From assembly GCA_020049045.1 (NCBI GenBank), contig JAIFLN010000114.1, positions 1-42,265 of the forward strand: a stretch of DNA of 42,265 nt, given 5' to 3'. Below, piece by piece: positions 1-7,967 of the stretch (position 1 is its first letter; each line of letters begins with the position of its first letter). This stretch comes from Spirochaetota bacterium (GTDB lineage Bacteria > Spirochaetota > Spirochaetia > JABEVK01). The notes beneath the pieces are model-generated. The model was not told where the DNA came from and searched no databases. It worked only from the letters and a program-made list of their open reading frames with translations. A program made the translations under genes and the position numbers.

Positions 1-744
1 ATCAGACAGACCTGGGAGCCAAAGATCGCCAAAAAGGACAGATAGAGGAACCGGCGGGGAGGCCTTTTATCGAGCTGGCCCCGAAACAGCAGCCGTAAAA
101 CAATCGAGACCGCCGAAAAGGGGATGAGAAACGCACTGAGGTTGGCCTCGCCGAGGGTGCTTTGGGTTTGGTGGGGCAGAAAGGACGCCATAGCCGAGTA
201 GTAAATACCGAAGGCAAAGGCAAGGATCAGCAGCCACCGCATATCGGGCCTGGTCACCACTTCATGGAAGGCTTGAGGCTCATTATGGGGCGGACGGACG
301 GGCTCCTTGATGGTCAAAGTCCAGAAGAAGGCCAAGAGGGCAAAGCTTGCCGCCTGAAGGAACAGACCCTGTCCCCCGAAGGTCCGCAGGACGGCCTCAC
401 CGATCAGAGAGGACACCGGGTTGGTGAGCATGCCGCCGATGCTGAAAACCGCCAGGCTGCCGGCCCGCTGGAGCCTAGGAGTTTGAAGACCATCAACAGA
501 ACCAGGGAGTCGGCAAACACCCACGAGAGAATCGAAGCCCCCATCAAGAACACCAGACCCCAACGTAGGGCCAGCACCCTGGGCAACTTGACCAGCGGTC
601 TGCCGAAAAAGACCACCACTGCGACAATCAGAAGAATTCCCAGAATGTTGTAGAAACCGACAAACGTCTGACTGGCCCCCAGGGTTGTCAGGTAGGCTGG
701 GATCAGCGAAGTGGAGCCCACAGCGCACCAGATCTCGGCCTCAT
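1..744 (-). pseudogene. Major facilitator superfamily transporter, N-terminally eroded and frameshifted, cut by the window edge
   Basis: Reverse-strand translation gives MFS-like sequence in two frames. Downstream of the Era stop, one frame reads from GSTSLIPAYLTTLGAS through two hydrophobic segments to about position 480. After that the MFS reading continues only in another frame (LQRAGSLAVFSIGG onward), open and hydrophobic to position 1. One missing base, or two extra ones, near 473-482 would join the halves. An ATG at 742-744 overlaps the Era stop as ATGA, the usual coupled arrangement, but its frame stops after 13 codons. The hydrophobic first helix expected before IPAYLTTLGAS is missing. 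This suggests a second lesion at the N-terminus. A sequencing error could explain the frameshift but not easily the missing helix. Substrate unknown. Confidence 0.6.
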
Positions 745-1658
745 TCTTTGGGTTGGCTCGACCCCAAAATGGACTGAATGAGATGATCCTTGGACCGCCA
801 CTTGGGGTCGGCCTTGCAGCGCAAGTCGAGGTGGATGCGCTGGGTAAAGATTTTCCCCAGCTCTTTTTGCGCTGCCTGGCGGATCTCTTTGATCTTCTCA
901 CCACCCCGTCCGACCACAATACCGACCTGACTTTCCCGTTCGACAATCAGAAACACCCGCAGCCAGAGGGTGGGAACCGGTTTGGCACTCTCGGCCGGCG
1001 GCGCGTCCCGCAGTTCCCGGTCGGCCACCTCAACGTACAAAGCATGTGGAATTTCGTCGCTGAGCCGGTTGATGGCCTGTTCCCGCACAATTTCGGCAAT
1101 CCGGAAGCTCGGGTCCTGGTCGGTGTAGAAATCTTCAGGATAGAAAGCCTGGCCTTCCTCCGCATTGGCAAAGATCGCATCAAAAAAAGCCTCCAGGCCC
1201 GTTTCCTGCAATGCTGAAATGCGTACCACTGCCTTGGGACTGAGCTTTTCCCTTACCCAGGCTTCGAGCTCGTCGGCGTAATTGGGCTTCAACTCGGTTT
1301 TGTTGAGAGCGACGACCAACGGTTTGCGCAGAGTCACCAGACGCGCCATCAGCCCCTCTTCCTCCGCCCCGGCCTTGCGGCTGGCATCGATCAGATACAC
1401 CGCCACATCGGCATCGCTGAGAGACTTGGTGACATTGTCCATCATCGACTTGTTGAACTTTTTTTCACTCATATGGAACCCGGGGGTGTCCAAAAAGACA
1501 ACCTGTCCCTGGGGCCGGTTGACAATGCCCCGCACCTGGTTGCGGGTGGTTTGCGGAATGGGACTGACGATGCTGACTTTATGGCCGCAGAGGGCATTGA
1601 GCAAGGTGGACTTGCCCGAGGAGGGGCGGCCGACAATGGCCGCAAAGGCGGATTTCAT
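741..1658 (-). CDS. era: GTPase Era, 30S ribosome assembly factor
   Basis: Era binds the 3' end of 16S rRNA and assists 30S subunit maturation. The 305-residue product has a P-loop at residues 10-18 (GRPSSGKST), effector threonines near 38-39, switch II DTPG at 57-60, the base-specificity motif as NKTE at 119-122 (Asp is usual at the last position), SAL at 148-150 and a C-terminal KH domain with GRGG at 250-253. The frame stays open upstream to 1751, but that would overlap the flavodiiron gene. The Met at 1658 fits the normal Era N-terminus (MKxAFxxIxGRPSSGKST). It lies 61 nt after the upstream stop and AAAAAGGA touches the ATG directly, so an alternative start five codons upstream is possible. 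Probably co-transcribed with the flavodiiron gene. Confidence 0.93.
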   Translation of the reverse strand: MKSAFAAIVGRPSSGKSTLLNALCGHKVSIVSPIPQTTRNQVRGIVNRPQGQVVFLDTPGFHMSEKKFNKSMMDNVTKSLSDADVAVYLIDASRKAGAEEEGLMARLVTLRKPLVVALNKTELKPNYADELEAWVREKLSPKAVVRISALQETGLEAFFDAIFANAEEGQAFYPEDFYTDQDPSFRIAEIVREQAINRLSDEIPHALYVEVADRELRDAPPAESAKPVPTLWLRVFLIVERESQVGIVVGRGGEKIKEIRQAAQKELGKIFTQRIHLDLRCKADPKWRSKDHLIQSILGSSQPKE

Positions 1659-1719
1659 TCCTTTTTCTATCATAGAAAAGGAGTTAGGGGGAAGAGGGAC
1701 CTCAGATTGTCCCCTCAGA

Positions 1720-2973
1720 TTACCGCCGTTTGTCAGCTCGGAGGATGGCATAATGAACCCGCGCCGCCAGTCCCCGTACCCGTTTCTCGATCAGGTCGAG
1801 GTCTGCCTCTGTGGGTTTTCCTTTGAACTCAACGGGAGACACAAAGCTCCACCCGGCTTTGTGCCGACGTACAATTTCATCGAGTTCAGTCTGGGCACCA
1901 CCCGACCAGCCATAGCTGCCCAAGCGGAAGACGTGACGGTTGAGAACCTTTTTTTTCGCCAGCTCTTCTACCACGGCGGCCATGGGAGGAAACATCTTGT
2001 ACTCATAGGTCGGCATGGCCAGCACGATGCCCGTACTGGTCCAGCAGGCGGCCAGAATGCTGCCGATGTCGTCACGGGGAACTTGAAATTCCCGCCACCG
2101 AAGACCCGATTCTTTCAGGGTTTTAATGACTGTGGGTATAGCCGAGGCTGTGTTGCCGTACATCGAACCCCAGATAACTGTGACCTCGGCCTTGGCTGGG
2201 CCCTTCTGATAGCTCACATAACGCTTGTAATCAGCGACAATCCTGCCGGGATTTTTGCGCCACACGATTCCATGCGCCGGGGCGATGATTTTCACCTTGT
2301 CACCCAGGAGCTTCTCGACTTTTTCGATGGCCTTGGCCGTGGGCTGGCTGAAGGCCGCTACGATATTGGAATAGTACCGGACAGCCTCCCGTTCGAAAAA
2401 TTTAAACTGGTCGGGGGTCAGCTCGTCGTCATAAGGGGCACCCTCGATTGCTCCGAAGCTGCCGAAGGCGTCGCAGGGCATCAGCGTGCCCGTTTTCGTA
2501 TCAAATGTGGCGATGGTTTCGGGCCAGTGCACATTGGGAATTTCGGTAAAAGCCAACACATGGCCTTGACCCAAGTCGAGGGTGTCACCGTCTCCCACCA
2601 CCCGGATCTTCTGGTTTCCCAAGCGGAAAAACGCCTCAAGCAGGGGGACCGCTTTGGCACTGGTCACGATGGTGAACTCGGGGCGCAAAGCCCGAAAAGC
2701 CTCCAGCCACCCCGAATGATCGGGTTCCATATGGTTGATGACAACGTAGTCTATCTCTTCAACTTGGATATTCAATTTAGACAGTAGAGCCAACAGCGTT
2801 TCGGGAACGCCGTCCCAACCGCAGAAGCCGTCGACGATGGCAACTTTGTCGCCCTTGACGATGTAGGAACTGAGACTCACTCCGTTGGGAATCGGCCAAA
2901 GACCTTCGAAGAGGATATCTCTGACGTTGGTGCTTAGGCGGAAGATGCCGGGGGTCACGGTGGTAGCGTTCAT
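1720..2973 (-). CDS. Flavodiiron protein (A-type; oxygen and/or nitric oxide reductase)
   Basis: Flavodiiron proteins reduce O2 to water, or NO to N2O, in the cytoplasm, and protect anaerobes. The 417-residue protein has the two expected domains. The N-terminal metallo-beta-lactamase-like domain carries the diiron ligands H81-x-E83-x-D85-H86 (in HMEPDHSG), H149, D168 and H234. The C-terminal flavodoxin domain (about residues 263-400) has an FMN phosphate loop SMYGNT at 270-275. The length is typical of class A enzymes without rubredoxin or flavin-reductase extensions, so electrons must come from a separate rubredoxin-type donor not seen here. It is first in a minus-strand unit with era and divergent from clpP. 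A promoter with a short leader and a GAGG Shine-Dalgarno lie upstream. O2 versus NO preference cannot be told from the sequence. Confidence 0.95.
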   Translation of the reverse strand: MNATTVTPGIFRLSTNVRDILFEGLWPIPNGVSLSSYIVKGDKVAIVDGFCGWDGVPETLLALLSKLNIQVEEIDYVVINHMEPDHSGWLEAFRALRPEFTIVTSAKAVPLLEAFFRLGNQKIRVVGDGDTLDLGQGHVLAFTEIPNVHWPETIATFDTKTGTLMPCDAFGSFGAIEGAPYDDELTPDQFKFFEREAVRYYSNIVAAFSQPTAKAIEKVEKLLGDKVKIIAPAHGIVWRKNPGRIVADYKRYVSYQKGPAKAEVTVIWGSMYGNTASAIPTVIKTLKESGLRWREFQVPRDDIGSILAACWTSTGIVLAMPTYEYKMFPPMAAVVEELAKKKVLNRHVFRLGSYGWSGGAQTELDEIVRRHKAGWSFVSPVEFKGKPTEADLDLIEKRVRGLAARVHYAILRADKRR

Positions 2974-2991
2974 GGAAATGCCTCAGATTTA

Positions 2992-3020
2992 AATATATAA
3001 AAAAATATCCTAGCGGGCAA
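2992..3020 (-). promoter_or_regulatory. Predicted sigma70-type promoter of the flavodiiron gene
   Basis: Reverse strand TTGCCC (3015-3020), 17-bp spacer containing a T7 run, TATATT (2992-2997). The -10 box is 18 nt from the ATG, so the leader would be about 12 nt and includes GAGG. Confidence 0.5.
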
Positions 3021-3038
3021 GGAATCCGGAGTATTATC

Positions 3039-3051
3039 GTTCGTCCCGAAC
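3039..3051. promoter_or_regulatory. Inverted repeat GTTCG-N3-CGAAC between the flavodiiron gene and clpP
   Basis: A perfect 5-bp inverted repeat with a 3-bp centre lies in the only sizeable divergent spacer of this area, upstream of both genes. It could be an operator for either gene. The half-site order is opposite to a LexA box (GAAC-N4-GTTC), so I do not call it that. Confidence 0.3.
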
Positions 3052-3067
3052 TTGCAGCAGGTGTGAC

Positions 3068-3096
3068 TTTCCCTTTCCTGTGAAAATCAGTATCCT
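3068..3096 (+). promoter_or_regulatory. Weak candidate promoter of clpP placing the transcript start near the ATG
   Basis: TTTCCC (3068-3073), 17 bp, TATCCT (3091-3096), then 7 nt to the ATG at 3104. The -35 match is poor. The same TTTCCC-N17 layout occurs before the MFS gene starting at 19819. Confidence 0.35.
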
Positions 3097-3103
3097 TGGT
3101 GCC

Positions 3104-3709
3104 ATGTTCCACTACGAAGACGAAACCGAAGAAGAAGAAAAGAAAGACGACGCGAGGGCTCCAGGGCCTGACGCTTCGGAGAAATTCCTGAAAACCCGGA
3201 CCATCCTGCTTTCGGGTGAGGTCAACAAAGCCCTCGCCGAGCGTGTGATCCGCCAGCTTCTGCTGCTGGAAGCCGAGTCGGCGGACCCGATCAAGGTGAT
3301 GATAGACAGCCCCGGTGGCGACGTCAACGCGGGTTATGCCATTTTTGACATGATCCGTTTTGTCAACGCACCGGTGTACACCGTTGGTATGGGATTGGTG
3401 GCCTCGGCGGGGGCTCTCATTCTTTTGGCAGCGCCCAAGGAACGCCGGATTGGCCTGCCGAACAGCCAGTACCTGATCCATCAGCCCCTTTCGGGCATGC
3501 GCGGCGTGGCCACCGAAATTGAGATCCACGCCAAGGAAATGGAAAAACTGCGCATCAAGCTCAATCAGCTGATCGCCGATGAAACCGGTCAGTCCATGGA
3601 ACGGGTGGAAACGGATACCGACAGGGACTACTGGCTCGATGCCCCTGAAGCGGTGATGTACGGCCTTTTGAACCGCGTCGTCGTCAAGCGTGCCGACCTC
3701 GGGGTCTGA
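3104..3709 (+). CDS. clpP: ATP-dependent Clp protease proteolytic subunit
   Basis: ClpP forms the tetradecameric serine-protease chamber that degrades proteins fed by Clp ATPases. The catalytic triad is visible: Ser101 in GLVASAGA, His126 in YLIHQP and Asp175 in DTDRDY. The strand leading to the substrate groove is at 68-76 (DSPGGDVNA). The 201-residue length is normal, but the N-terminus is unusual: an acidic-then-charged stretch (DETEEEEKKDD) replaces the usual short axial-loop segment. An in-frame GTG at 3080 would add eight residues. I prefer the ATG at 3104 because of the predicted promoter spacing. No Clp ATPase lies nearby. The neighbour purC starts at or inside its 3' end. Confidence 0.92.
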   Translation: MFHYEDETEEEEKKDDARAPGPDASEKFLKTRTILLSGEVNKALAERVIRQLLLLEAESADPIKVMIDSPGGDVNAGYAIFDMIRFVNAPVYTVGMGLVASAGALILLAAPKERRIGLPNSQYLIHQPLSGMRGVATEIEIHAKEMEKLRIKLNQLIADETGQSMERVETDTDRDYWLDAPEAVMYGLLNRVVVKRADLGV

Positions 3710-4595
3710 TTTGCTGCCCGTCTACCACGGAAAAGTCCGGGACGTGATCGATGCTGGTGATCATTTGATTATGATCACCAGTGACCGGATTTCTGCGTTT
3801 GACCGGCCGTTGGGAACCATTTCTGGAAAGGGGGAAATTCTCAACCAGCTGGCTCTCTACTGGTTCGAGGAGACCTCCGACCTCGTTGAAAACCACATCC
3901 TCGAGTCGCTGGGACCCCGGTCCACGGCGGTGAACAAAGCCGAGATGGTGCCTGTCGAGGTGGTGGTCCGTGGGTATCTGACCGGGTCCTCCTGGAGGGA
4001 ATACGCTGCAGGACGCCAGGTGCCCGGCTTGACGGTCCCCAGCGGCATGCGGGCCCATCAGAAGCTTGCCGCTCCGCAAATCACTCCGACTACCAAGGCT
4101 CCCGTGGGAGAGCACGATGAACCCATCGACCGCGATGGCATCCTCACCCGCGGACTGTGCTCTTCGGAGCTTTGGGCGAACATTGAAAAGACGGCTTTGA
4201 AGGTGTTTGCCCGGGGGCAGGAACTCTTGGCCGACCGGGGCTTGATCCTCGTCGACACCAAATACGAGTTTGGCCTTGTCGAAGGTCGGCTGGTCCTTTG
4301 TGACGAAATCCACACCCCCGACTGCAGCCGGTTCTGGTTTGCCGACGACTATGAGGCGGCCTTTGCCGAAGGCCGCGAGCCGAAGAAACTGGACAAGGAA
4401 TACCTTCGCAACTGGCTGAGCGCCCAGGGTTTCTCCGGTCATGGCGAAGTTCCCCCAATTCCGGCCGAAGTCTTTGAAGAGACCAGAAAACGGTATGTCG
4501 AGGCCTTTGAAAGGATCACTGCACGAAAATTCACCTTTTCCGGCCTGGATTTTGAAGCAGAAACCCGCCAGATCCTGTCTACGCTGAACGGATGA
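3690..4595 (+). CDS. purC: Phosphoribosylaminoimidazole-succinocarboxamide (SAICAR) synthase
   Basis: PurC condenses CAIR with aspartate using ATP, the eighth step of IMP synthesis. Recognisable motifs are YHGKVRDV near residues 12-19 (ATP loop), SDRISAFD at 31-38, the substrate-binding VEVVVRGYLTGSSW at 89-102 and EFG/CDEIHTPD in the C-terminal half. At about 300 residues it belongs to the longer bacterial/fungal-type form rather than the 240-residue E. coli type. Start options are GTG 3690, overlapping clpP by 20 nt, or TTG 3711, one base after the clpP stop. The conserved sequence begins after both, so TTG 3711 is equally good. No other purine gene is in the window, so its pairing with clpP is a compact-genome neighbourhood rather than a pathway operon. 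Confidence 0.95.
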   Translation: MPTSGSDLLPVYHGKVRDVIDAGDHLIMITSDRISAFDRPLGTISGKGEILNQLALYWFEETSDLVENHILESLGPRSTAVNKAEMVPVEVVVRGYLTGSSWREYAAGRQVPGLTVPSGMRAHQKLAAPQITPTTKAPVGEHDEPIDRDGILTRGLCSSELWANIEKTALKVFARGQELLADRGLILVDTKYEFGLVEGRLVLCDEIHTPDCSRFWFADDYEAAFAEGREPKKLDKEYLRNWLSAQGFSGHGEVPPIPAEVFEETRKRYVEAFERITARKFTFSGLDFEAETRQILSTLNG

Positions 4596-4631
4596 CCCTG
4601 GGCCAGACCCCGGTTCGTCCGGAGGTCTGTT

Positions 4632-5648
4632 GTGATTTTCCGCATCCTTCTTCTCGGTGCCGTTGCAGCCGGATTGTTTTCTTGTTCCCTTGTCCCCGAC
4701 CCCCGTCCTTCCACCCAGCTGGTCCTGGCGACTTGGAATGTTCAGAACCTGTTTGACGAGGTGGATGACGGAGGGGAGTACCCGGAATTCGACCCCGGTC
4801 GCGGTTGGACCCGGGCACAGTTCTGGCAGAGGTGTCTTTCTCTGTCACGGGTGATCCGGACCCTGGGCGAAAAAGGGCCGGACATCCTGGTGCTGGAAGA
4901 ACTTGAGGGATCCCACGCACTGGAAGTTCTGAACAAACGTTTCCTCTCCGACCTCGGGTACAGCCATTCTTTTGTTGCACCCGATTCCATTCCCGGTGTC
5001 AAAACGGGAATTTTAAGCCGTTTTCCCCTTGTCCGGACGGGGTTGCACTTTCCTTCCGGTGGAGACACTGAGGAATTGCGTCCCCTGGTAGAGGCAGAAT
5101 TCGATCTGGGCGGACGGGCGTTGGTTGTCCTCGGGAATCACTGGAAAAGCCGGATTCCCACACCCCGTGCGACCGAAAAATTCCGTCTGGAGTCCGCCCA
5201 GATGCTGCGGGGCAGGCTGACCGCACTGGATAACCGCGCGGACCGTCCCTTGGTAATCGCCCTGGGGGACTTCAACACTTCGCTGGAGTTATCCAAGGTT
5301 TGGGAGGACCGTGCCCTGCTTTCTGGAACCTCGGAACCGAACCCCGATTCGGGACTGGTTGTTTTTACATCCCGCTTTTCTGCCGAGAAAACCGAGCGGG
5401 CAGGGGCGGTTTGGGAACCCTGGACAACGGTGAGCGAACCTAAGGGGAGCTATCTCTACCAGGGCGGTTGGGACAGGTTGGACCACATCTTCATCACTTT
5501 GGCAAGCCTGAGGCTGGCCGACTGGCAATTTGCTTCTTTTCAAGCCGACGCCTATGCACCCGAGCCTCAGGCTTATGGTCCCCGCACTCCTGATGGAGTC
5601 TCTGACCATTTTCCGCTCGTGATGACCCTTGTACGCAAACAACCCTGA
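4632..5648 (+). CDS. Endonuclease/exonuclease/phosphatase (EEP) family lipoprotein
   Basis: The protein should be exported and lipid-anchored: a hydrophobic leader ends in the lipobox LFSC with Cys18. The rest is an EEP (DNase I-like) fold with the metal and catalytic signatures in order: TWNVQNLF (Asn36), LEELE (Glu89/90), GNHWKS (His170), GDFN at 212-215 and SDHFP (Asp325, His326). These residues support a metal-dependent phosphodiesterase or phosphatase outside the cytoplasm. The substrate could be nucleic acid, a phospholipid head group or a phosphoinositide-like molecule and cannot be chosen from sequence. The GTG start has GGAGG six bases upstream. It lies between purC and the argJ-like gene, probably in the same transcript as clpP-purC. 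Confidence 0.85.
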   Translation: MIFRILLLGAVAAGLFSCSLVPDPRPSTQLVLATWNVQNLFDEVDDGGEYPEFDPGRGWTRAQFWQRCLSLSRVIRTLGEKGPDILVLEELEGSHALEVLNKRFLSDLGYSHSFVAPDSIPGVKTGILSRFPLVRTGLHFPSGGDTEELRPLVEAEFDLGGRALVVLGNHWKSRIPTPRATEKFRLESAQMLRGRLTALDNRADRPLVIALGDFNTSLELSKVWEDRALLSGTSEPNPDSGLVVFTSRFSAEKTERAGAVWEPWTTVSEPKGSYLYQGGWDRLDHIFITLASLRLADWQFASFQADAYAPEPQAYGPRTPDGVSDHFPLVMTLVRKQP

Positions 5649-5654
5649 GTCGGG

Positions 5655-5683
5655 TTGAGCTTTTGTCCCTTTTCCTTTACAAA
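5655..5683 (+). promoter_or_regulatory. Predicted promoter of the argJ-like gene, leaderless geometry
   Basis: TTGAGC (5655-5660), 17 bp, TACAAA (5678-5683), 6 nt to the ATG at 5690. Transcription would start at or next to the start codon. Confidence 0.45.
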
Positions 5684-5689
5684 AAAGGA

Positions 5690-6967
5690 ATGACTTACCA
5701 AAGCGTCGATGAGTACCTGGTCGATTTGGAGAAGCGCGCGACTCTTCCCCAAGGGTTCAGGACTGCCACCGTGGACCTTACTTTCCGACCTCTTGAGCGG
5801 CCAGTGCCCCTGCCTCTGCCAATGCGGCTCAACCTGTTGGTGCTTGATGAGCCGACGGCGGCATTTACGGGGGTGTTTACCCGCAATGCTTTTCCTGGTG
5901 CACCCGTGGTCCTGGGTCGTGAACTTCTGAGTGAGCCCCTGTCCCGTGGAGTTTTGATCAACAACAAAATCGCTAATGTCGGCGGTCCTACGGCACTCGA
6001 AGATGCCAAAGCTCTGCAGAATGCCGCCTCGGCTCTTGTCGGCTGTCCTGCCGGTCAGTTGTTTGTCGCCAGCACCGGTATTATTGGCTGGTCCTTGCCT
6101 GTCGCTGACATGAAGAAGGCTTTGCCGACCCTCTCTGAAGCTTTGCAAAGCACGTCTGCGCTTCCCTTGGCCAAGGGTATCATGACTACCGATTCCTTCC
6201 CCAAGGTACGGTCAAAAAACCTCTTTGGCGGACGGATTGTTGCCGTGGCCAAAGGCGCTGGGATGATTGAGCCCAACCTCGCCACCATGCTGGTGTATAT
6301 TATGACCGACCTTGAAGTCAGCCGGGGGGCTCTGCGTGACCTTTTGCCCCGGGTGGTCGCCCAGAGTTTCAATGCCATCAGCATTGACAGCGACCAGTCG
6401 ACCAGCGACATGGTTCTGGCCTTTTCGTCCCAGCAGGTGCCTTGTCCCGATCCTTCTGCTTTTGAAAAAGCGCTCACGGAAGTGTGCCGTGATCTGGCTC
6501 AGGATATTGTCCGTAACGGAGAGGGAACCGCCCATGTGATCGAGGTGCGGGTATCGGGGGCTTTGGACGAAGCTTCCGCCCGGCTGGCGGCCAAGGCTGT
6601 GGTCAACTCACCCTTGGTGAAAACAGCCGTTTTCGGCAACGATCCCAATGTCGGCCGCATTCTCGCCAGTGTCGGAGACGCTTTCGGGAATGCCGGTGTT
6701 CCGCTGAATTCCAAAACTCTCCGCTTGAAGATAGCTGGGATCACGGTGTTTGAAGCGGGCGCCTTCCGGCTCACTCCCGAAGTCGAGGTTCAGCTCTCTG
6801 ATGCCTACCTGGCTGCCTCGCAACCTGAAAAGAAAGAAGGGTTTCCCCGTCACGAAGAGAACGTTGTGTTGTCTCTCGAGTTGGGTCAGGGCATGGCAGG
6901 GGCTGTCGTCTGGGGCAGTGACCTCTCGTACGAATATGTCCGCGAAAATGCCGATTACCGCAGTTAG
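5690..6967 (+). CDS. argJ: ArgJ-family protein (ornithine acetyltransferase/N-acetylglutamate synthase type), divergent N-terminal motif
   Basis: ArgJ moves the acetyl group from N-acetylornithine to glutamate, recycling it in arginine synthesis. The protein cleaves itself to expose a threonine nucleophile. Visible here are KGAGMIEPNLATML with the Ala198-Thr199 cleavage point, STGIIG at 128-133 (oxyanion hole), KGIMTTDS, and a C-terminal half with NGEGTAH and FGNDPNVGRI. The normally strict NSGNANA motif is replaced by NNKIANVGG at 91-99, so substrate use may differ. In-frame TTG at 5663 would add nine residues. The ATG at 5690 fits the promoter spacing and has AAAAAAGGA abutting it. No other arginine gene is nearby. 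The family call is firm; the exact reaction is less so. Confidence 0.85.
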   Translation: MTYQSVDEYLVDLEKRATLPQGFRTATVDLTFRPLERPVPLPLPMRLNLLVLDEPTAAFTGVFTRNAFPGAPVVLGRELLSEPLSRGVLINNKIANVGGPTALEDAKALQNAASALVGCPAGQLFVASTGIIGWSLPVADMKKALPTLSEALQSTSALPLAKGIMTTDSFPKVRSKNLFGGRIVAVAKGAGMIEPNLATMLVYIMTDLEVSRGALRDLLPRVVAQSFNAISIDSDQSTSDMVLAFSSQQVPCPDPSAFEKALTEVCRDLAQDIVRNGEGTAHVIEVRVSGALDEASARLAAKAVVNSPLVKTAVFGNDPNVGRILASVGDAFGNAGVPLNSKTLRLKIAGITVFEAGAFRLTPEVEVQLSDAYLAASQPEKKEGFPRHEENVVLSLELGQGMAGAVVWGSDLSYEYVRENADYRS

Positions 6968-6982
6968 CAGAGAGGAGCGACC

Positions 6983-7966
6983 ATGGAACAGACCCGAGAA
7001 AAAAGCATACAAGATTCCCTCAACCTGATTCAGCTGGCCAAACGTGAAATGGGAAAGCGTATCATCGGTCAAGATGCCCTGGTGGATTCGCTTCTTCGCG
7101 GGATAGCCGGTGGCGGGCATATCCTCCTTGAGGGAGTTCCCGGCCTTGCCAAAACCCTGGCTGTGAAAACCTTATCCGAAGTGATGGGACTGGATTTCAA
7201 GCGAATCCAGTTCACACCTGATCTTCTTCCCGCTGACCTGGTGGGAACCATGGTTTATCGTCAGCAGACAGGGGAATTTGTTCCCAGAAAAGGTCCGGTT
7301 TTTTCCAATTTTATCCTCGCCGATGAAATCAACCGGGCCCCTGCCAAGGTTCAGTCAGCCTTGCTGGAAGCCATGGCCGAGCAGCAGGTGACCATTGGGG
7401 AGCATACTTTCGCCTTGCCTGATCCCTTTTTCGTGCTGGCCACTCAGAACCCAATCGAACAGGAGGGCACCTACTCCCTGCCCGAAAGTCAATTGGACCG
7501 GTTCATGATGAAACTGATTGTCAATTACCCATCACCCGAAGAAGAGCTCCATATTCTCAAGGTGATCGCCAGCGAAAAGGAAGCCCTGCCGCCTTTGCTG
7601 AGGGTTTTGGATGTTGCCTCCCTCAAAAAACTGAAGACAGCGGTCAATTCGGTGCGGGTCGATGAGCGAATTGAGACCTACATTGTCAGCATTGTCAGCG
7701 CTACCCGTGAGAAAGACCGCAAGAATTACGGCTTCACCCGGTTCATTGATTATGGCGCCAGCCCGCGGGCTTCCATCGCCCTGTACCGCCTGGCTCGTGT
7801 GAAGGCGTTGTTTGAGGGGCGGGGATTTGTTCTCCCCGAAGATGTGAAGTCGGTGGCTTTCGAGGTTCTCAGGCATCGGATTGTGCTGAGTTATGAGGCT
7901 GAAGCCGAGGAAATGAACGCCGACGACGTTATCCGCATTCTACTTTCGGCCGTCACCATTCCCTGA
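6983..7966 (+). CDS. moxR: MoxR-family AAA+ ATPase, first gene of the Bat operon
   Basis: MoxR ATPases act as chaperone-like remodelling factors for VWA-domain partners encoded beside them. Motifs in the 327-residue protein are Walker A GVPGLAKT at 51-58, Walker B LADEINRAP with Asp114-Glu115, sensor 1 ATQNP at 153-157 and the C-terminal lid with ASPRAS. GAGGAG lies six bases before the ATG. It starts 15 nt after the argJ-like stop and is followed one base later by the DUF58 gene. The order moxR - DUF58 - membrane protein - VWA - VWA - TPR - BatD is the one known from spirochaetes such as Borrelia. The operon was linked to aerotolerance in Bacteroides, but its molecular role in spirochaetes is unsettled. 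Confidence 0.93.
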   Translation: MEQTREKSIQDSLNLIQLAKREMGKRIIGQDALVDSLLRGIAGGGHILLEGVPGLAKTLAVKTLSEVMGLDFKRIQFTPDLLPADLVGTMVYRQQTGEFVPRKGPVFSNFILADEINRAPAKVQSALLEAMAEQQVTIGEHTFALPDPFFVLATQNPIEQEGTYSLPESQLDRFMMKLIVNYPSPEEELHILKVIASEKEALPPLLRVLDVASLKKLKTAVNSVRVDERIETYIVSIVSATREKDRKNYGFTRFIDYGASPRASIALYRLARVKALFEGRGFVLPEDVKSVAFEVLRHRIVLSYEAEAEEMNADDVIRILLSAVTIP

Positions 7967-7967
7967 C

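Noticed and set aside
1659-1751. 31-residue N-terminal extension of Era
   Set aside because: It overlaps the flavodiiron gene and reads as low-complexity sequence; the conserved Era N-terminus begins at 1658.
1282-2787. 501-codon open frame on the plus strand opposite era and the flavodiiron gene
   Set aside because: It spans two real genes on the other strand, contains no recognisable motif and has no ribosome-binding site.
3039-3051. LexA (SOS) box
   Set aside because: The half-sites are in the reverse order and the spacing is 3, not 4; it does not match GAAC-N4-GTTC.
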